Assembly (NCBI GenBank): GCA_016713735.1
Contig: JADJOP010000037.1
Location: 376,473 to 440,472, forward strand
DNA length: 64,000 nucleotides
Direction of reading: 5' to 3'
Source of the DNA: Bryobacterales bacterium
Lineage (GTDB): Bacteria; Acidobacteriota; Terriglobia; Bryobacterales; Bryobacteraceae
The translations under genes and the position numbers were made by a program. A model generated the notes under the pieces. That model worked only from the letters and a program-made list of their open reading frames with translations. It did no database searches and was not told where the DNA came from. Below are positions 25,853-35,398 of the stretch, piece after piece (positions within the stretch are counted from its first letter, which is position 1; each line of letters starts with the position of its first letter).

Positions 25853-27931
25853 ATGCCGACAACCTTAAGGCGATGGACGGCGATCCCAGGCGCGGCGCTG
25901 CTCATTATGTGTGTCGCCGTGGCGCAGCAGGCGGAGCGGGCGGACTTGATGATGGAGGCCGCCGCGCGCAAAGAGCGGGTGGACGGCGATCTGAAAGCGG
26001 CGATTGAGGAGTACCGGAAGGTTGCCTCGCGGTTTGCGAAGCAGCCGGAGGTCGCCGCGAAGGCATTGCTTCAGATGGGACAGTGCCAGGAGAAGCTTGG
26101 CCAGGCCGAGGCGCGGAAGTCCTATGAGCGGATCGTCCGGGAATTTGGTGCTCAGCCGGCGGCCATTCAAGCGCGGGCGCGGCTGGCGGCACTGGTCGAT
26201 CCGGCCGGGTTACCTCCGTCGGGGAGCTTTGCTGCGGTCCGGCTTGTGGCCGAGCGGGCCGCTCCGTTAGGGCCGGTCTCGCGAGACGACCGATGGCTGC
26301 CATGGATCGATGCGGAACATGGCGACCTGCGGTTACGCGACATGAAAACGGGAGAAATCCGGTCGCTGACAAACGACCGTTCCGGATGGGTTTACGCTGC
26401 GGGGAGCGCTTTGCTATCGCCCGACAACTCTCGCGTGGCATTCTCATGGGCGGGTCCTTCCAGTTCCGCAATTCAGGTCGTAAACGCGGACGGGACCGGC
26501 AGGAAGACGCTGGTTCCAGAGCTTGGAAGTGGCATATCGATGGGCCCGCTGGGATGGATGCCGGATGGGAAATCGATCGTCGCCGCGAGCGTGTTCATGC
26601 CGCGCCAGGAAATCAAGATTGGGATTGTGAGCGCGGCCAGCGGAGAAACGGCGTGGCACGAGCCGCTCACCTTGATCCCGAGACCGGGCGACGGCGGCGC
26701 CATTGCGAGTCTCTCCCCGGACGGTCGCTATCTGCTCTTGTCCGGATCGTCGCAGATAGCCATGCGTAACCGTGACGTTTTCGTTTACGACTTGCAGCGC
26801 CGGAAACTCAGCCTTCTGGTTGAACATCCAGCGGAGGATGCAAGCCCCGCGTGGTCGCCCGACGGGGACACAGTTTACTTCGTCAGCGACCGGCGAGGGC
26901 CCGGCGACATCTACACGGTGTCCTTCAAGGACGGTGCTGCGAGCGGCGAACCTCATTTGCTTCATTCCGTTGCCGGCAAGGTCAAGCTGTTCGGAACCAG
27001 CGCTAACGGGACGCTCATCGCATTAGAGGAGAGCCAATTCAGCAAACTCCATTCGCTTTCTCTCACTCCGGCATCAGGCTCAGAAGGCGGTAAGCCCATG
27101 CCACTACAAACCCGGGCGGCGCGGGGAAACTCATACCCGGTATGGTCACCCGATGGCAAGACACTGGCCTTCATGAGGCCGAGAGAGAATATGCCGGCGA
27201 TGATCGTGCTGCGAGACACGGCCACGCAGGAGGAGCGTGAATTCGCCCCGGCGTTCGCGGCGTTGAATCTCACGTGGCATCCCGATAATCGTAGACTGCT
27301 GTTGACTGGCTCGAGTGCCGACGGAATGGTGATGTTGGATGTCCTGAGTGGCGGGTTGAGCAAGGTGGTGATTCCCGCCGGTGAGATGCCTCCGCTGGCG
27401 CGCATTGGGTACGCGGCATTCTCGCCGGACGGCAAGGAAATCTATTATGGGGCGCGCAGTGGCGACGCCTACGTTCTGGTCGCGTTCAACCCAGTGAGCG
27501 GCCAAAGCAGAAAGGTGAGTGGACCCTCGACGAAGCTCATGTATCGGGTGAACTGTTTTTCACCCGACGGCAAGTGGTTCTTGTTCTACGAGGGGACCCT
27601 GGACACCAACCAGAAGTCCCTGATGATCCGCCCGGCAGCGGGTGGCGAGGCCCGTGAGTTGATCCGGGGCAAGAACATCTGGCTTGGGCAGGCGGTCTTT
27701 TCGCCTGATTCCAGGGACGTGATTGTGGGCGGAACGTTCACCCACCTGGGCGACCTCAAGCCGGGCTTCTGGCGGATTTCCGTGGATGGCGGCAAGCCAA
27801 GGAAAATTCACGAACTGGCACAGCCCGTCTCGTTCTCGATACACCCGGGCGGCCGCGAAATTGTCTTTAGCGGAATGACGGAAGTTCGCAACTTGTGGGC
27901 GTTCCCGACGGTACCACGCTCGACCAAGTAG
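25853..27931 (+). CDS. Cassette 1 exported TPR + PD40/TolB-like beta-propeller protein
   Basis: 692 residues from the ATG at 25853, preceded by GGAGG. A signal peptide (about 1-24, ending near VAVAQQ) is followed by a TPR-like module (VDGDLKAAIEEYRKVASRF, AAKALLQMGQCQEKLGQAEA). The rest is repeated WD40-like PD40 blades with signatures such as LSPDGRYLLLSG, AWSPDGDTVYFVSD and VWSPDGKTLAFMRP. TolB-like propellers bind proteins or peptides in the periplasm; no enzyme motif is seen. It has its own promoter after the kinase-regulator pair, so it is probably the regulated output and may act back on the sensor. That role is inferred. Confidence 0.88.
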   Translation: MPTTLRRWTAIPGAALLIMCVAVAQQAERADLMMEAAARKERVDGDLKAAIEEYRKVASRFAKQPEVAAKALLQMGQCQEKLGQAEARKSYERIVREFGAQPAAIQARARLAALVDPAGLPPSGSFAAVRLVAERAAPLGPVSRDDRWLPWIDAEHGDLRLRDMKTGEIRSLTNDRSGWVYAAGSALLSPDNSRVAFSWAGPSSSAIQVVNADGTGRKTLVPELGSGISMGPLGWMPDGKSIVAASVFMPRQEIKIGIVSAASGETAWHEPLTLIPRPGDGGAIASLSPDGRYLLLSGSSQIAMRNRDVFVYDLQRRKLSLLVEHPAEDASPAWSPDGDTVYFVSDRRGPGDIYTVSFKDGAASGEPHLLHSVAGKVKLFGTSANGTLIALEESQFSKLHSLSLTPASGSEGGKPMPLQTRAARGNSYPVWSPDGKTLAFMRPRENMPAMIVLRDTATQEEREFAPAFAALNLTWHPDNRRLLLTGSSADGMVMLDVLSGGLSKVVIPAGEMPPLARIGYAAFSPDGKEIYYGARSGDAYVLVAFNPVSGQSRKVSGPSTKLMYRVNCFSPDGKWFLFYEGTLDTNQKSLMIRPAAGGEARELIRGKNIWLGQAVFSPDSRDVIVGGTFTHLGDLKPGFWRISVDGGKPRKIHELAQPVSFSIHPGGREIVFSGMTEVRNLWAFPTVPRSTK

Positions 27932-28106
27932 CGTTCGCAGCGCTTCAGTCAACAGACGCGGTGGACGGCGCATAGAGTGGGCCACATTGGCCAGCCCCTC
28001 TAGTTCAGGCACTTCGCATGAAGGGGGGCCTAGCTACTTCTCAGCGGACCAGTGAGAGTGGGAGTGGGACACAATATGTTCCGGGCGGCGGATGCGCATC
28101 CGCCGC

Positions 28107-28160
28107 CTCACCGTTTCCTCACATTCGCCTGACTCATTTCGAACGCCTCCGGCTTACACT
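28107..28160 (+). promoter_or_regulatory. Cassette 2 kinase promoter with three tandem half-sites
   Basis: CTCAC (28107), CTCAC (28118) and CTGAC (28129) repeat at exactly 11 bp. TACACT (28155-28160) starts 37 bp after the middle one. The ATG at 28173 lies 12 bp beyond the -10 box. No -35 box is visible. Confidence 0.62.
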
Positions 28161-28172
28161 GGACCGGACAAC

Positions 28173-29987
28173 ATGTTGCGCCGCAAATGGACCTGGGTGC
28201 TGGCGGCCGTATTGTGTGTTCCGGCGCTGACAGTCGTTTGGCTGAGTGCGCGCTTGATGGAACAGGACCGCGCGCTGGAAGTTCAGCGGACCGCTGAGCG
28301 GAACGAGCAACGTGCCGCGAGCGCAGCACAGGCGCTCATGTTGATCCTCGCCGACCCGTCCCTGCTCGAACGCGACCCTGGCCAGGGGGCACTGCTCGCG
28401 CGTTTACCTGGTGCAGGCCTCCTGTACCGGAGTGGCCACGAACCGGTTCGAGAGGTCTCGACCGAACTCTTTCAGACCGGGGAACAACTGGAGTTCCGTG
28501 CGACGGATCCGGCAGCGGCAATCGCGTGGTACCGACGGCTGGCAGTTTCCCCGAATCCGGATATCCGCGCCGGAGCGCTCATGCGGCTCGGCAGGACTTT
28601 GAAGAACATGGGGCGAATTCGCGAGGCGCTGGCAGTGTACGATCAGCTAGCTTCAATGGAACCCGCAGTCGTGAGCGGATGGCCTGCACCCATCGCCGCG
28701 GTTTGGAGCCGCTGTCAGATCCTGCCGGGTAGCGCGCGGCGAGAAGAGGCCATGCGGCTCTGGGGCTTGCTGCTAGCCGGGAAGTTCCCACTGAACCGGG
28801 ATACTTACGTATCATTCGCCGATGACGCCGCGAAGTGGAGTGGGCAGCCGCGTCCGGCGGAGCTCGAAGCGTTGACTGACGTGGTTCTGCGCGTGGAAGG
28901 CGATGTCAGGGCGGGATCGAGAGCCTCCTCAGGGCGCGCGCTGATCGAGTCAAGTTCCGCCTTGCACACGGTGGTTTGGGAACGGCGAGGGGCGTCGCTT
29001 CATGTGCTGGCGGCTTCGCCGGCGTTCGTCACGCGCGAATGGCTTGGCCGGGTCGGTCCCGGCGTCTGGCTCCAGACGCAGACGGGCCAGATCATCGGTC
29101 CAGCCACCTCTGGCAAGGCGGCCGCGAAATACCCGGCCGAGTCCCGGCTACCCTGGACCGTCCTCGCGGTGGCTCCACACTCCAACGGGGACTTCAGCGC
29201 CCGCCGTCGGATGTTGCTTCTTTTACTAGGCGCGGTGGGAGTCTTCACGCTCGCCGGTGTCCTGCTGGCGCTCAGATCCATGCGGCGCGAGCTGGCGCTG
29301 GCCCGCATGCAGGAGGACTTTGTGGCGGCGGTGTCGCACGAGTTTCGCACGCCGCTCACGTCACTGCGCCAGATCAGCGAGGCTCTGGAGGATGGGCGGG
29401 TCGCGACCGAGGAGCGCCGCCAGTCCTACTACCACTCGCTGTCGCGCGCCACACTGCGGCTGCACCGCCTGGTGGAGGATCTGCTGGACTTCCGGCGCAT
29501 GCAGTCCGGCGCGCCGGAGTACCGGCGGGAGCGCGTCGAAGTGGGCGAGTTCACCGCGCAGGTGCTCGATGGTTTTCGAGCCGAAGTGTCGGAACTCGGC
29601 TTCGAAGTCGCTTCGAGCGACGTGCCGGAGGGCGCCTTCCGAGGGGATAGCGAAGCGCTGGGCCGCGCGCTGTGGAACCTGCTCGACAATGCCGTGAAGT
29701 ACTCGGGTGACTCGCGCCTTGTGGAAGTGACTGTGGAGTGCGGCGGCGGCGAAGCGAGATGGGCCGTGCGCGACTTCGGAGCGGGCGTTCCGACGGCTGA
29801 GCGGGAACTCGTCTTCCACCAGTTCTACCGAGGCGAGGAGGCGCGGCGGGCTGGCATTCGGGGCACGGGAATCGGGTTGGCCATGGTTTCCCAAATCGTT
29901 CAGGCGCACGGCGGCCAAGTCGCGCTCGCCAACGCGCCGGGTGCGGGCAGCGTCTTTTCCATTTCCATTCCCCTGGAGGCCGACTGA
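28173..29987 (+). CDS. Cassette 2 sensor histidine kinase
   Basis: 604 residues from the ATG at 28173 (MLRRKWTW), chosen because it begins the first membrane helix (WVLAAVLCVPALTVVWLSA) and lies 12 bp after the -10 box; the open frame continues to 28092 across the operator. The extracytoplasmic domain has a TPR-like segment (IRAGALMRLGRTLKNMGRIREALAVYDQL, given in parts). A second helix (about 345-367) precedes H389 in AVSHEFRTPL. ATPase motifs NLLDNAVKYS, DFGAGVP and GTGIGLAMVSQIV are intact. TGATG couples it to its regulator. Ligand unknown. Confidence 0.9.
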   Translation: MLRRKWTWVLAAVLCVPALTVVWLSARLMEQDRALEVQRTAERNEQRAASAAQALMLILADPSLLERDPGQGALLARLPGAGLLYRSGHEPVREVSTELFQTGEQLEFRATDPAAAIAWYRRLAVSPNPDIRAGALMRLGRTLKNMGRIREALAVYDQLASMEPAVVSGWPAPIAAVWSRCQILPGSARREEAMRLWGLLLAGKFPLNRDTYVSFADDAAKWSGQPRPAELEALTDVVLRVEGDVRAGSRASSGRALIESSSALHTVVWERRGASLHVLAASPAFVTREWLGRVGPGVWLQTQTGQIIGPATSGKAAAKYPAESRLPWTVLAVAPHSNGDFSARRRMLLLLLGAVGVFTLAGVLLALRSMRRELALARMQEDFVAAVSHEFRTPLTSLRQISEALEDGRVATEERRQSYYHSLSRATLRLHRLVEDLLDFRRMQSGAPEYRRERVEVGEFTAQVLDGFRAEVSELGFEVASSDVPEGAFRGDSEALGRALWNLLDNAVKYSGDSRLVEVTVECGGGEARWAVRDFGAGVPTAERELVFHQFYRGEEARRAGIRGTGIGLAMVSQIVQAHGGQVALANAPGAGSVFSISIPLEAD

Positions 29988-30646
29988 TGCCACGGATCTT
30001 GATTGTCGAAGACGAGGCCGACATTGCACAGGCCCTGCGCGACGATCTGCAATTGGAAGGCTACGAGGTGGAGGTAGCTCGCGATGGCCACTCGGCGGTT
30101 TCGCTGGGAACCGCGCAAGCGTGGGACCTGATTCTGCTGGACGTGATGCTGCCCGGGCGTGACGGCTTTGAAGTGTGCCGCGAATTGCGCAGGGCTGGCG
30201 CCGGGGCGCCCATCGTCTTCCTGACGGCGCGCACGCATGAAGCGGAGAAGGTTCTCGGTCTCGATCTCGGCGCCGCCGACTTCATCACAAAGCCGTTCAG
30301 CCCACGGGAGCTGCGCGCCCGCATCCGCGCCCGCCTGCGCGACCGGCAGCGGCCCGAGGCCGAAGTGGAGCGGTTCGGGGAGTTGGAGGTGGACCTCGCG
30401 CGGGGAGAAGTGCGCAAGGGAGGCTCGAAACTGGAGATCACGCCGCTTGAATTCAAGCTGCTGCTGGTGTTCCTGCAAAACCGCGGCAGGCTCTTGAGCC
30501 GCGACCGCCTCATCGACCTCGCCTGGGGCCGCGACACCTATGTGACCGAGCGCGCCGTGGATGCCCACATCGTGAACCTTAGGCGCAAGGTGGGCAGCGC
30601 TGCGATCACCAGCGTCCGCGGCATGGGGTACCGGTTTGATGGCTGA
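29987..30646 (+). CDS. Cassette 2 OmpR/PhoB-type response regulator
   Basis: 219 residues with an intact receiver (D52 in LLDVMLPG, K in ADFITKPFS) and a winged-helix domain. The recognition helix reads VTERAVDAHIVNLRRKV, with Ala193 where cassettes 1, 3 and 5 have Asn. Its predicted half-sites are CTCAC, not TGAC, at both promoters of this cassette. The protein is about ten residues shorter than its paralogs because the loop before the final beta-hairpin (KVGSAAITSVRG) lacks the EPDP segment. Confidence 0.92.
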   Translation: MPRILIVEDEADIAQALRDDLQLEGYEVEVARDGHSAVSLGTAQAWDLILLDVMLPGRDGFEVCRELRRAGAGAPIVFLTARTHEAEKVLGLDLGAADFITKPFSPRELRARIRARLRDRQRPEAEVERFGELEVDLARGEVRKGGSKLEITPLEFKLLLVFLQNRGRLLSRDRLIDLAWGRDTYVTERAVDAHIVNLRRKVGSAAITSVRGMGYRFDG

Positions 30647-30649
30647 ACT

Positions 30650-30703
30650 CTCACGGATTCCTCACCGAACGCTCGATGCGGCCTCGCATGCGGCCCCTAG
30701 CCT
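30650..30703 (+). promoter_or_regulatory. Cassette 2 propeller-gene promoter with four tandem half-sites
   Basis: CTCAC (30650), CTCAC (30661), CTCGA (30672) and CTCGC (30683) repeat at exactly 11 bp, as in the cassette 2 kinase promoter. TAGCCT (30698-30703) starts 37 bp after the second repeat. GGAGGT precedes the ATG at 30722. Confidence 0.62.
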
Positions 30704-30721
30704 GGGTGCGTGGAGGTCAGC

Positions 30722-32744
30722 ATGAAGATCAAACAGTTCACACTGATTCTGGCGGTGGCCACGGCGCTGCTCGCCCAACCCGATGTCCAACTGCAACGGG
30801 CGATGCGCATGGAGACGCTCGACGGCAACTTGAAAGGGGCCATTGTGCAATACGAGGTTCTAGCCCGCTCCTCGGACCGCACGGTAGGGGCGAAGGCCCT
30901 GGTCCGCATGGGACTCTGCTACGAGAAACTCGGCAGCGCGGAAGCCAGGAAGGCCTACGAGCGGGCGCTGCGCGAGTTTCCGGGAGAAGCGGAATCCGCC
31001 GCCACGGCACGGGCGCGCCTGGCGCAAATGGCCGGCGCCGCCAACGAGTCGGGCGCGCTCTCGTCGCGGCTGTTGTTCAGTCAGCCAATCGGCGGCCTGC
31101 TCAGCCCGGTCTCCGAAGATGGCCGAATTTTCGCGTTCCTCACTGCCAGCGGAAGTCTCGTCGTGCGCGACCTGCAGACCGGGATCTCACGAGAGAGTCA
31201 ATCGCGATGGCGAGTCCAAACCGGCCAACATGGTTTGGGCTCCTGTCCCGAGCCGGGATGGCAGCAAGATCGCCTATGCAAGCGGAGGCGGAGCCGCGGA
31301 ACCGGGATATGAACTGCGTATCAGTCCTGCGACGGGTGGGGATTTCCGCACCGTGCCGCTCAAGCTCGCCGGTCACAGCTTCTTCCATCCGTGGGACTGG
31401 TCGCCGGACGGAAGAAACTTGGCAGGCTGGGTCTACATCCCGGCCCAAAACGTGTGGAACCTTGCGGTCGTCGACACCCAATCCGGTGAACTGATGGGGC
31501 CTCCCTCCAGGCGTTCGCAGCGATGCGAAAGAGGCGTATTCTCGCCTGACGGCAAGCAGGTCGCCGCCGCCTGTTACGTCAACGAAAACGTAAACACGCC
31601 GCCGAACCGGGACATCGTCGTGTTCGACGTTGCGACGGGGCAAGAATCCACAATTCTCGGAGGCTTATACGATGATCGCAGTCCCATATGGGTCCCCGCT
31701 GCAGGCAAGATCCTGTTCGTCAGCAACCGTCAGGGCAAGGACGGGCTCTGGATGGTGGAGTCCAAGCCCGATGGCTCCGCTGTTCCGGTACTCCTGCAAG
31801 GGGACCTCGGCGCGACGGAGTTGCTCGGCCTCGCAAAGGACGGTACTTTGCATTACGGCCGCCGGACGCAGAGCCGTGATGTCTACCTGGCGACCCTCGA
31901 TCCATACTCGCTTCGCGTGCAAGGGCAGCCCAAGCGGTTCGTTGATACCTACCTGGGACACAACTCCTCGCCGGCGTGGTCGCCTTCGGGCGACTCCTTC
32001 GCCTACGCTTCATCCCGCGACATCAACGGCAAGAGCCAACTCGTTGTGCGCGGAAAGGATGGCGCCGAGGTGGTGTTGAGCGATGGCAACACTTGGAACT
32101 ACCAGATCCCCACGTGGTGTTCGGATTCGCGGCTGCTCAGTTGGGGCACGCCTCATCCCGCCACCCGGCGCTTGTATGACGCCGCTACCGGGGCCGTCGT
32201 CGGTCCGGACATCAAGATCACGGGGCTGCGCGCAGCCTATCAACTCGGCTACGCTCCCGAGTGCCGGTCAGTGTATGTGTCCGCTCGTCCGCACGGATCG
32301 GAACACCGCCAGATCTTCCGGGTCGACCTGGAGACGCAGCAGCGCAGAGAGTTGTACAGCGATGACGCCGAGTGGTCATTGGCGCCAACCGTCTCGCCCG
32401 ATGGCAAGTGGCTGGCCATGATTGGGCGCTTGGTGCGGGGTGGCCCCGTGGGGGTTCTCCTGATGCCCACATCCGGTGGAGCCCCGCGCATGCTGGCCAC
32501 CGGCGCCGGCGACAACGTCCTGAGCTGGACGCCGGACAGCAAGCACCTCTTCTATGTGAAATCAGAGGCCGGCCAGGAGGAGTTCTTCGCCGTCTCCATC
32601 GAGGGTGGCGCGCCCGTGGCCACCGGCATCCGGGGCCGCGGGTTGATTGGACTCAGTCTGCACCCCGATGGGAAGCGAGCACTCTTCTCCAGCCGGGAAT
32701 CAAGCGCCGAGGTCTGGAGCCTGCGCAACTTCCTGCCGAAGTAG
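30722..32744 (+). pseudogene. Cassette 2 exported TPR + PD40 propeller gene, one frameshift
   Basis: The start is the ATG at 30722 after GGAGGT, giving a signal peptide (MKIKQFTLILAVATALLAQ) and a TPR-like module (MGLCYEKLGSAEARKAYERA). The frame then breaks near 31188-31198 in a GAGAGAG run. Up to there it reads LVVRDLQTGISRE; the +1 frame continues VNRDGESKPANMVWAPVPS and carries PD40 blades to the end, VWSLRNFLPK. Removing one base restores a full-length paralog of the cassette 1 and 4 proteins. It is either a single-base error or a recent loss. Domain content apart from the break is complete. Confidence 0.8.
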
Positions 32745-32772
32745 GCCGGGTGGCGAGGCCCGCTTCCGCGAG

Positions 32773-32826
32773 GTGACACAAATCTGACACTCAGCGGAGT
32801 TTCTCAGGAACCAGGGGCCCTAGAAT
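32773..32826 (+). promoter_or_regulatory. Cassette 3 kinase promoter with tandem half-sites
   Basis: GTGAC (32773-32777) and CTGAC (32784-32788) are 11 bp apart. TAGAAT (32821-32826) starts 37 bp after the second. The -10 box overlaps the ATG at 32825, so that ATG cannot be the start of this transcript's reading frame. Confidence 0.62.
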
Positions 32827-32836
32827 GGAGTGGTCC

Positions 32837-34639
32837 GTGAGGCGCGCGGTCAATCCCGTTCTGAGGGCCCTGTTGGCGACGGCCGCAGTCGTCACCATCG
32901 CCCTGTGCTGGTTCGGCTGGCGCATGTGGACGCAGGAGCGGTCTGTCGACCGGGAGCGGCAGCGCGAGCGGATTGAGGGCAGCGCGGAGGCGATGGCCGC
33001 CGTCGTCCTATGCAAGTGGGCTCAGGCAGGGGAAGCGCTGAGCCGCTGGGTTTCAGACGATCGCGCAGTTCCACCCCTCATTCCGGGCGCGGTCATCTTC
33101 GCGACGGCCGGGAACCGTGTGGAGGTGTCGCCGCGGGATGGACTTCCCTTCGTCCCGTGGCTCCCAGGCGAACCAGATCTCACGAGCGTATTCGCCGAGG
33201 GTGAAGCAGCGGAGTTTGGCGGTGGAGGTGCAGCCCGCGCTGTGGCGGTCTACCGGGGTCTTGCCGGGCATCCGAATGAAAGTCTCCGCGCGGAGGCGTT
33301 GTTGCGCTTGGCGCGGGTGCTGCTGCAATCGGGCGAGCGGAAGGGAGCCCTGCGGGCGTATGAATCGCTGGCGCGGATGGAGGGAACGCTCGCCGCCGGG
33401 TTGCCCGCCGGACTCGTCGGGTTGGACGGTCAGCGCAAACTGGGTTCCTCCGGTAGCGGAGAACAGATCGCCGCCGGCCTTGCCAGCGGACGGTGGTTGC
33501 TGAGGAGGGGGCCAGCGGAATACTACCTGGAGGCGGCTTCCCTTCGATCCCCACCTGGCGGTTGGGCGGCGGCGGAGGCCATGTCGCTGCTCTGGGAGAA
33601 GCGCGAGGGACCCGTCATCGAGATCGATGGCCAGCCGTGGCTCGGGATGTGGCGGGGAAACGAGAAGCGATGGGCTGGGCTGGTGGCGATGCCCGCGCGC
33701 TTTCTTGAGATCAAGGCTCCAGCGGGGGTGCGCTTTCAGCTCACTGATGCGCGCGGCCGTTTTTTGGCGGGAATCCCAGATAAACCGCAGCCAGGCACGG
33801 CCCAGGTGCTGGGCGAGGTGGAAAGCCCCTGGGTGCTCCGGGTCTGGCAGGACGGCGGCGGCACGGCATACCGGACGATGACTCCGGCACTGGTCGGACT
33901 GGTGATTCTGCTGCTCTGGGGGGCGGTGTACTTTATGGCGCGGGCCATCCGGCGCGAGTCCGAAGTGGCGCGGCTGCAGTCTGATTTCGTGGCGGCGGTC
34001 TCGCATGAATTCCGTTCTCCACTGACGACGGTGAGGCAGTTGTCGGAGATGCTGGAGATGGGGCAAGTGCCGAGCGAGGAGCGGCGGCAGAAATACTACA
34101 GCGTGCTGGCGGGAGAGGCGCACAGGTTGCAGCGGCTGGTAGAGGGGTTGCTGCACTTGGGACGAATGGAAGCCGGGGCACAGAGTTACCGGATGCAGCA
34201 ATTGAAAGTGGGTGACCTCGTACGGCAAGCCGTGGAGGAGGTCGGGCCGGGGGGCGGTCGAGTTGCTGTTTCAGAGAGCGGTGAAATCCACGCAAATGGG
34301 GACCGGGAGGCCCTGACCGCCGCGATTCGGAATCTCCTCGACAACGCCCTGAAGTACTCCCCCGCGGACTCACGCGTCGAAGCTGGCTGGCGGCAGGGCG
34401 GCCGGCAGGTTCTCATCTATGTGCGGGACCTCGGCCCGGGCATCCCGGTGGAAGAACAGAAGGCGGTGTTCGAGAAGTTCGTACGGGGAAGGCGGGCCGT
34501 GAAGGAGAGTATCCAGGGTACCGGAGTGGGATTGGCGATGGTGAAACACATCATGAAGGCGCATGGCGGCGAGGTCCGGCTGGAGAGCGCTCCGGGCCAG
34601 GGCTCTACGTTTACGCTCGTGTTGCCGGAGAGTGAGTGA
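32837..34639 (+). CDS. Cassette 3 sensor histidine kinase
   Basis: 600 residues from the GTG at 32837, preferred over the in-frame ATG at 32825 because the latter lies inside the -10 box and because the GTG is 10 bp downstream of it, matching cassettes 1, 2 and 5. A first membrane helix (ALLATAAVVTIALCWFGW) is followed by an extracytoplasmic domain with a TPR-like segment (LRAEALLRLARVLLQSGERK) and a second helix near 355-375. H390 lies in AVSHEFRSPL. ATPase motifs NLLDNALKYS, DLGPGIPVEE and GTGVGLAMVKHIMKAHGG are intact. The regulator gene starts 3 bp after its stop. Confidence 0.88.
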   Translation: MRRAVNPVLRALLATAAVVTIALCWFGWRMWTQERSVDRERQRERIEGSAEAMAAVVLCKWAQAGEALSRWVSDDRAVPPLIPGAVIFATAGNRVEVSPRDGLPFVPWLPGEPDLTSVFAEGEAAEFGGGGAARAVAVYRGLAGHPNESLRAEALLRLARVLLQSGERKGALRAYESLARMEGTLAAGLPAGLVGLDGQRKLGSSGSGEQIAAGLASGRWLLRRGPAEYYLEAASLRSPPGGWAAAEAMSLLWEKREGPVIEIDGQPWLGMWRGNEKRWAGLVAMPARFLEIKAPAGVRFQLTDARGRFLAGIPDKPQPGTAQVLGEVESPWVLRVWQDGGGTAYRTMTPALVGLVILLLWGAVYFMARAIRRESEVARLQSDFVAAVSHEFRSPLTTVRQLSEMLEMGQVPSEERRQKYYSVLAGEAHRLQRLVEGLLHLGRMEAGAQSYRMQQLKVGDLVRQAVEEVGPGGGRVAVSESGEIHANGDREALTAAIRNLLDNALKYSPADSRVEAGWRQGGRQVLIYVRDLGPGIPVEEQKAVFEKFVRGRRAVKESIQGTGVGLAMVKHIMKAHGGEVRLESAPGQGSTFTLVLPESE

Positions 34640-34642
34640 GCG

Positions 34643-35320
34643 ATGGCGAGAATTCTGGTTGTGGAAGATGAGCCGGGGATCGCGCTGGCCCTGGAGGATG
34701 ATCTCACGATGGAGGGGCATCAGGTGCAGGTTGCCAGCGATGGCCCATCCGGCGCGAAAGCCGCCCGCGAAGCTCGCTTTGACCTGATTGTGCTCGACGT
34801 CATGCTGCCGGGCAAGGACGGCTTCGAAGTGTGCCGCGAGTTGCGCCGCGCCGGGGTACGGACACCCATTCTCATGTTCACGGCGCGAACGCAGGAGGCC
34901 GAAAAGGTGCTCGGCCTGGAACTGGGGGCCGACGATTACGTGACCAAGCCGTTTGGGGTGCGCGAACTCCGGGCCCGCGTCATGGCACTCCTGCGGCGAA
35001 GCCAGGCCGCGGGCGCGGAGCGCGTGCTGCGGTTTGGCGAAACAGAGGTGGACTTCGACAGGGCCGAGGTGCGGCGCGGCTTAGAGACGTGGACCCTGAC
35101 GCAGACGGAGTTCAAGCTGTTGGAGTTGTTCGCGCGCAGCCGTGGGAGAATCCTCACACGCGACCAGTTGGTGGAGGGTGCGTGGGGCGCAAGCACCTTC
35201 GTGACCGACCGTGTGGTGGACAACCACATCGGCAATCTGCGGAGGAAGATTGAGCCCGACCCGGACGAGCCGCGCTTCCTGCTGAACGTGCGCGGGCTGG
35301 GATACCGCTTCGATGGTTGA
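34643..35320 (+). CDS. Cassette 3 OmpR/PhoB-type response regulator
   Basis: 225 residues. The receiver has VVEDEPG, D52 in LDVMLPGKDG and K in DDYVTKPFG. The winged helix has the recognition helix VTDRVVDNHIGNLRRKI, with Asn194 at the variable position, like cassettes 1 and 5. Both promoters of this cassette carry CTGAC-type half-sites. The stop is followed within a few bases by the operator of the propeller gene. Confidence 0.93.
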   Translation: MARILVVEDEPGIALALEDDLTMEGHQVQVASDGPSGAKAAREARFDLIVLDVMLPGKDGFEVCRELRRAGVRTPILMFTARTQEAEKVLGLELGADDYVTKPFGVRELRARVMALLRRSQAAGAERVLRFGETEVDFDRAEVRRGLETWTLTQTEFKLLELFARSRGRILTRDQLVEGAWGASTFVTDRVVDNHIGNLRRKIEPDPDEPRFLLNVRGLGYRFDG

Positions 35321-35323
35321 GAT

Positions 35324-35378
35324 CTGACGCAAATCTGACATTGGCCGGGAGGGAGATCTGAGATTGGCTGGGTAGGCT
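35324..35378 (+). promoter_or_regulatory. Cassette 3 propeller-gene promoter
   Basis: CTGAC (35324-35328) and CTGAC (35335-35339) lie in two copies of ATCTGAC separated by GCAA, an 11-bp period like a pho box. TAGGCT (35373-35378) starts 38 bp after the second. A further ATCTGAG lies at 35356. AGGAGG (35385-35390) precedes the ATG at 35399. Confidence 0.65.
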
Positions 35379-35398
35379 GCCATCAGGAGGCAAACAAC

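Noticed and set aside
33053..34228. 391-codon minus-strand open frame
   Set aside because: Antisense to the cassette 3 kinase and rich in His/Gln/Arg as typical shadow frames are.
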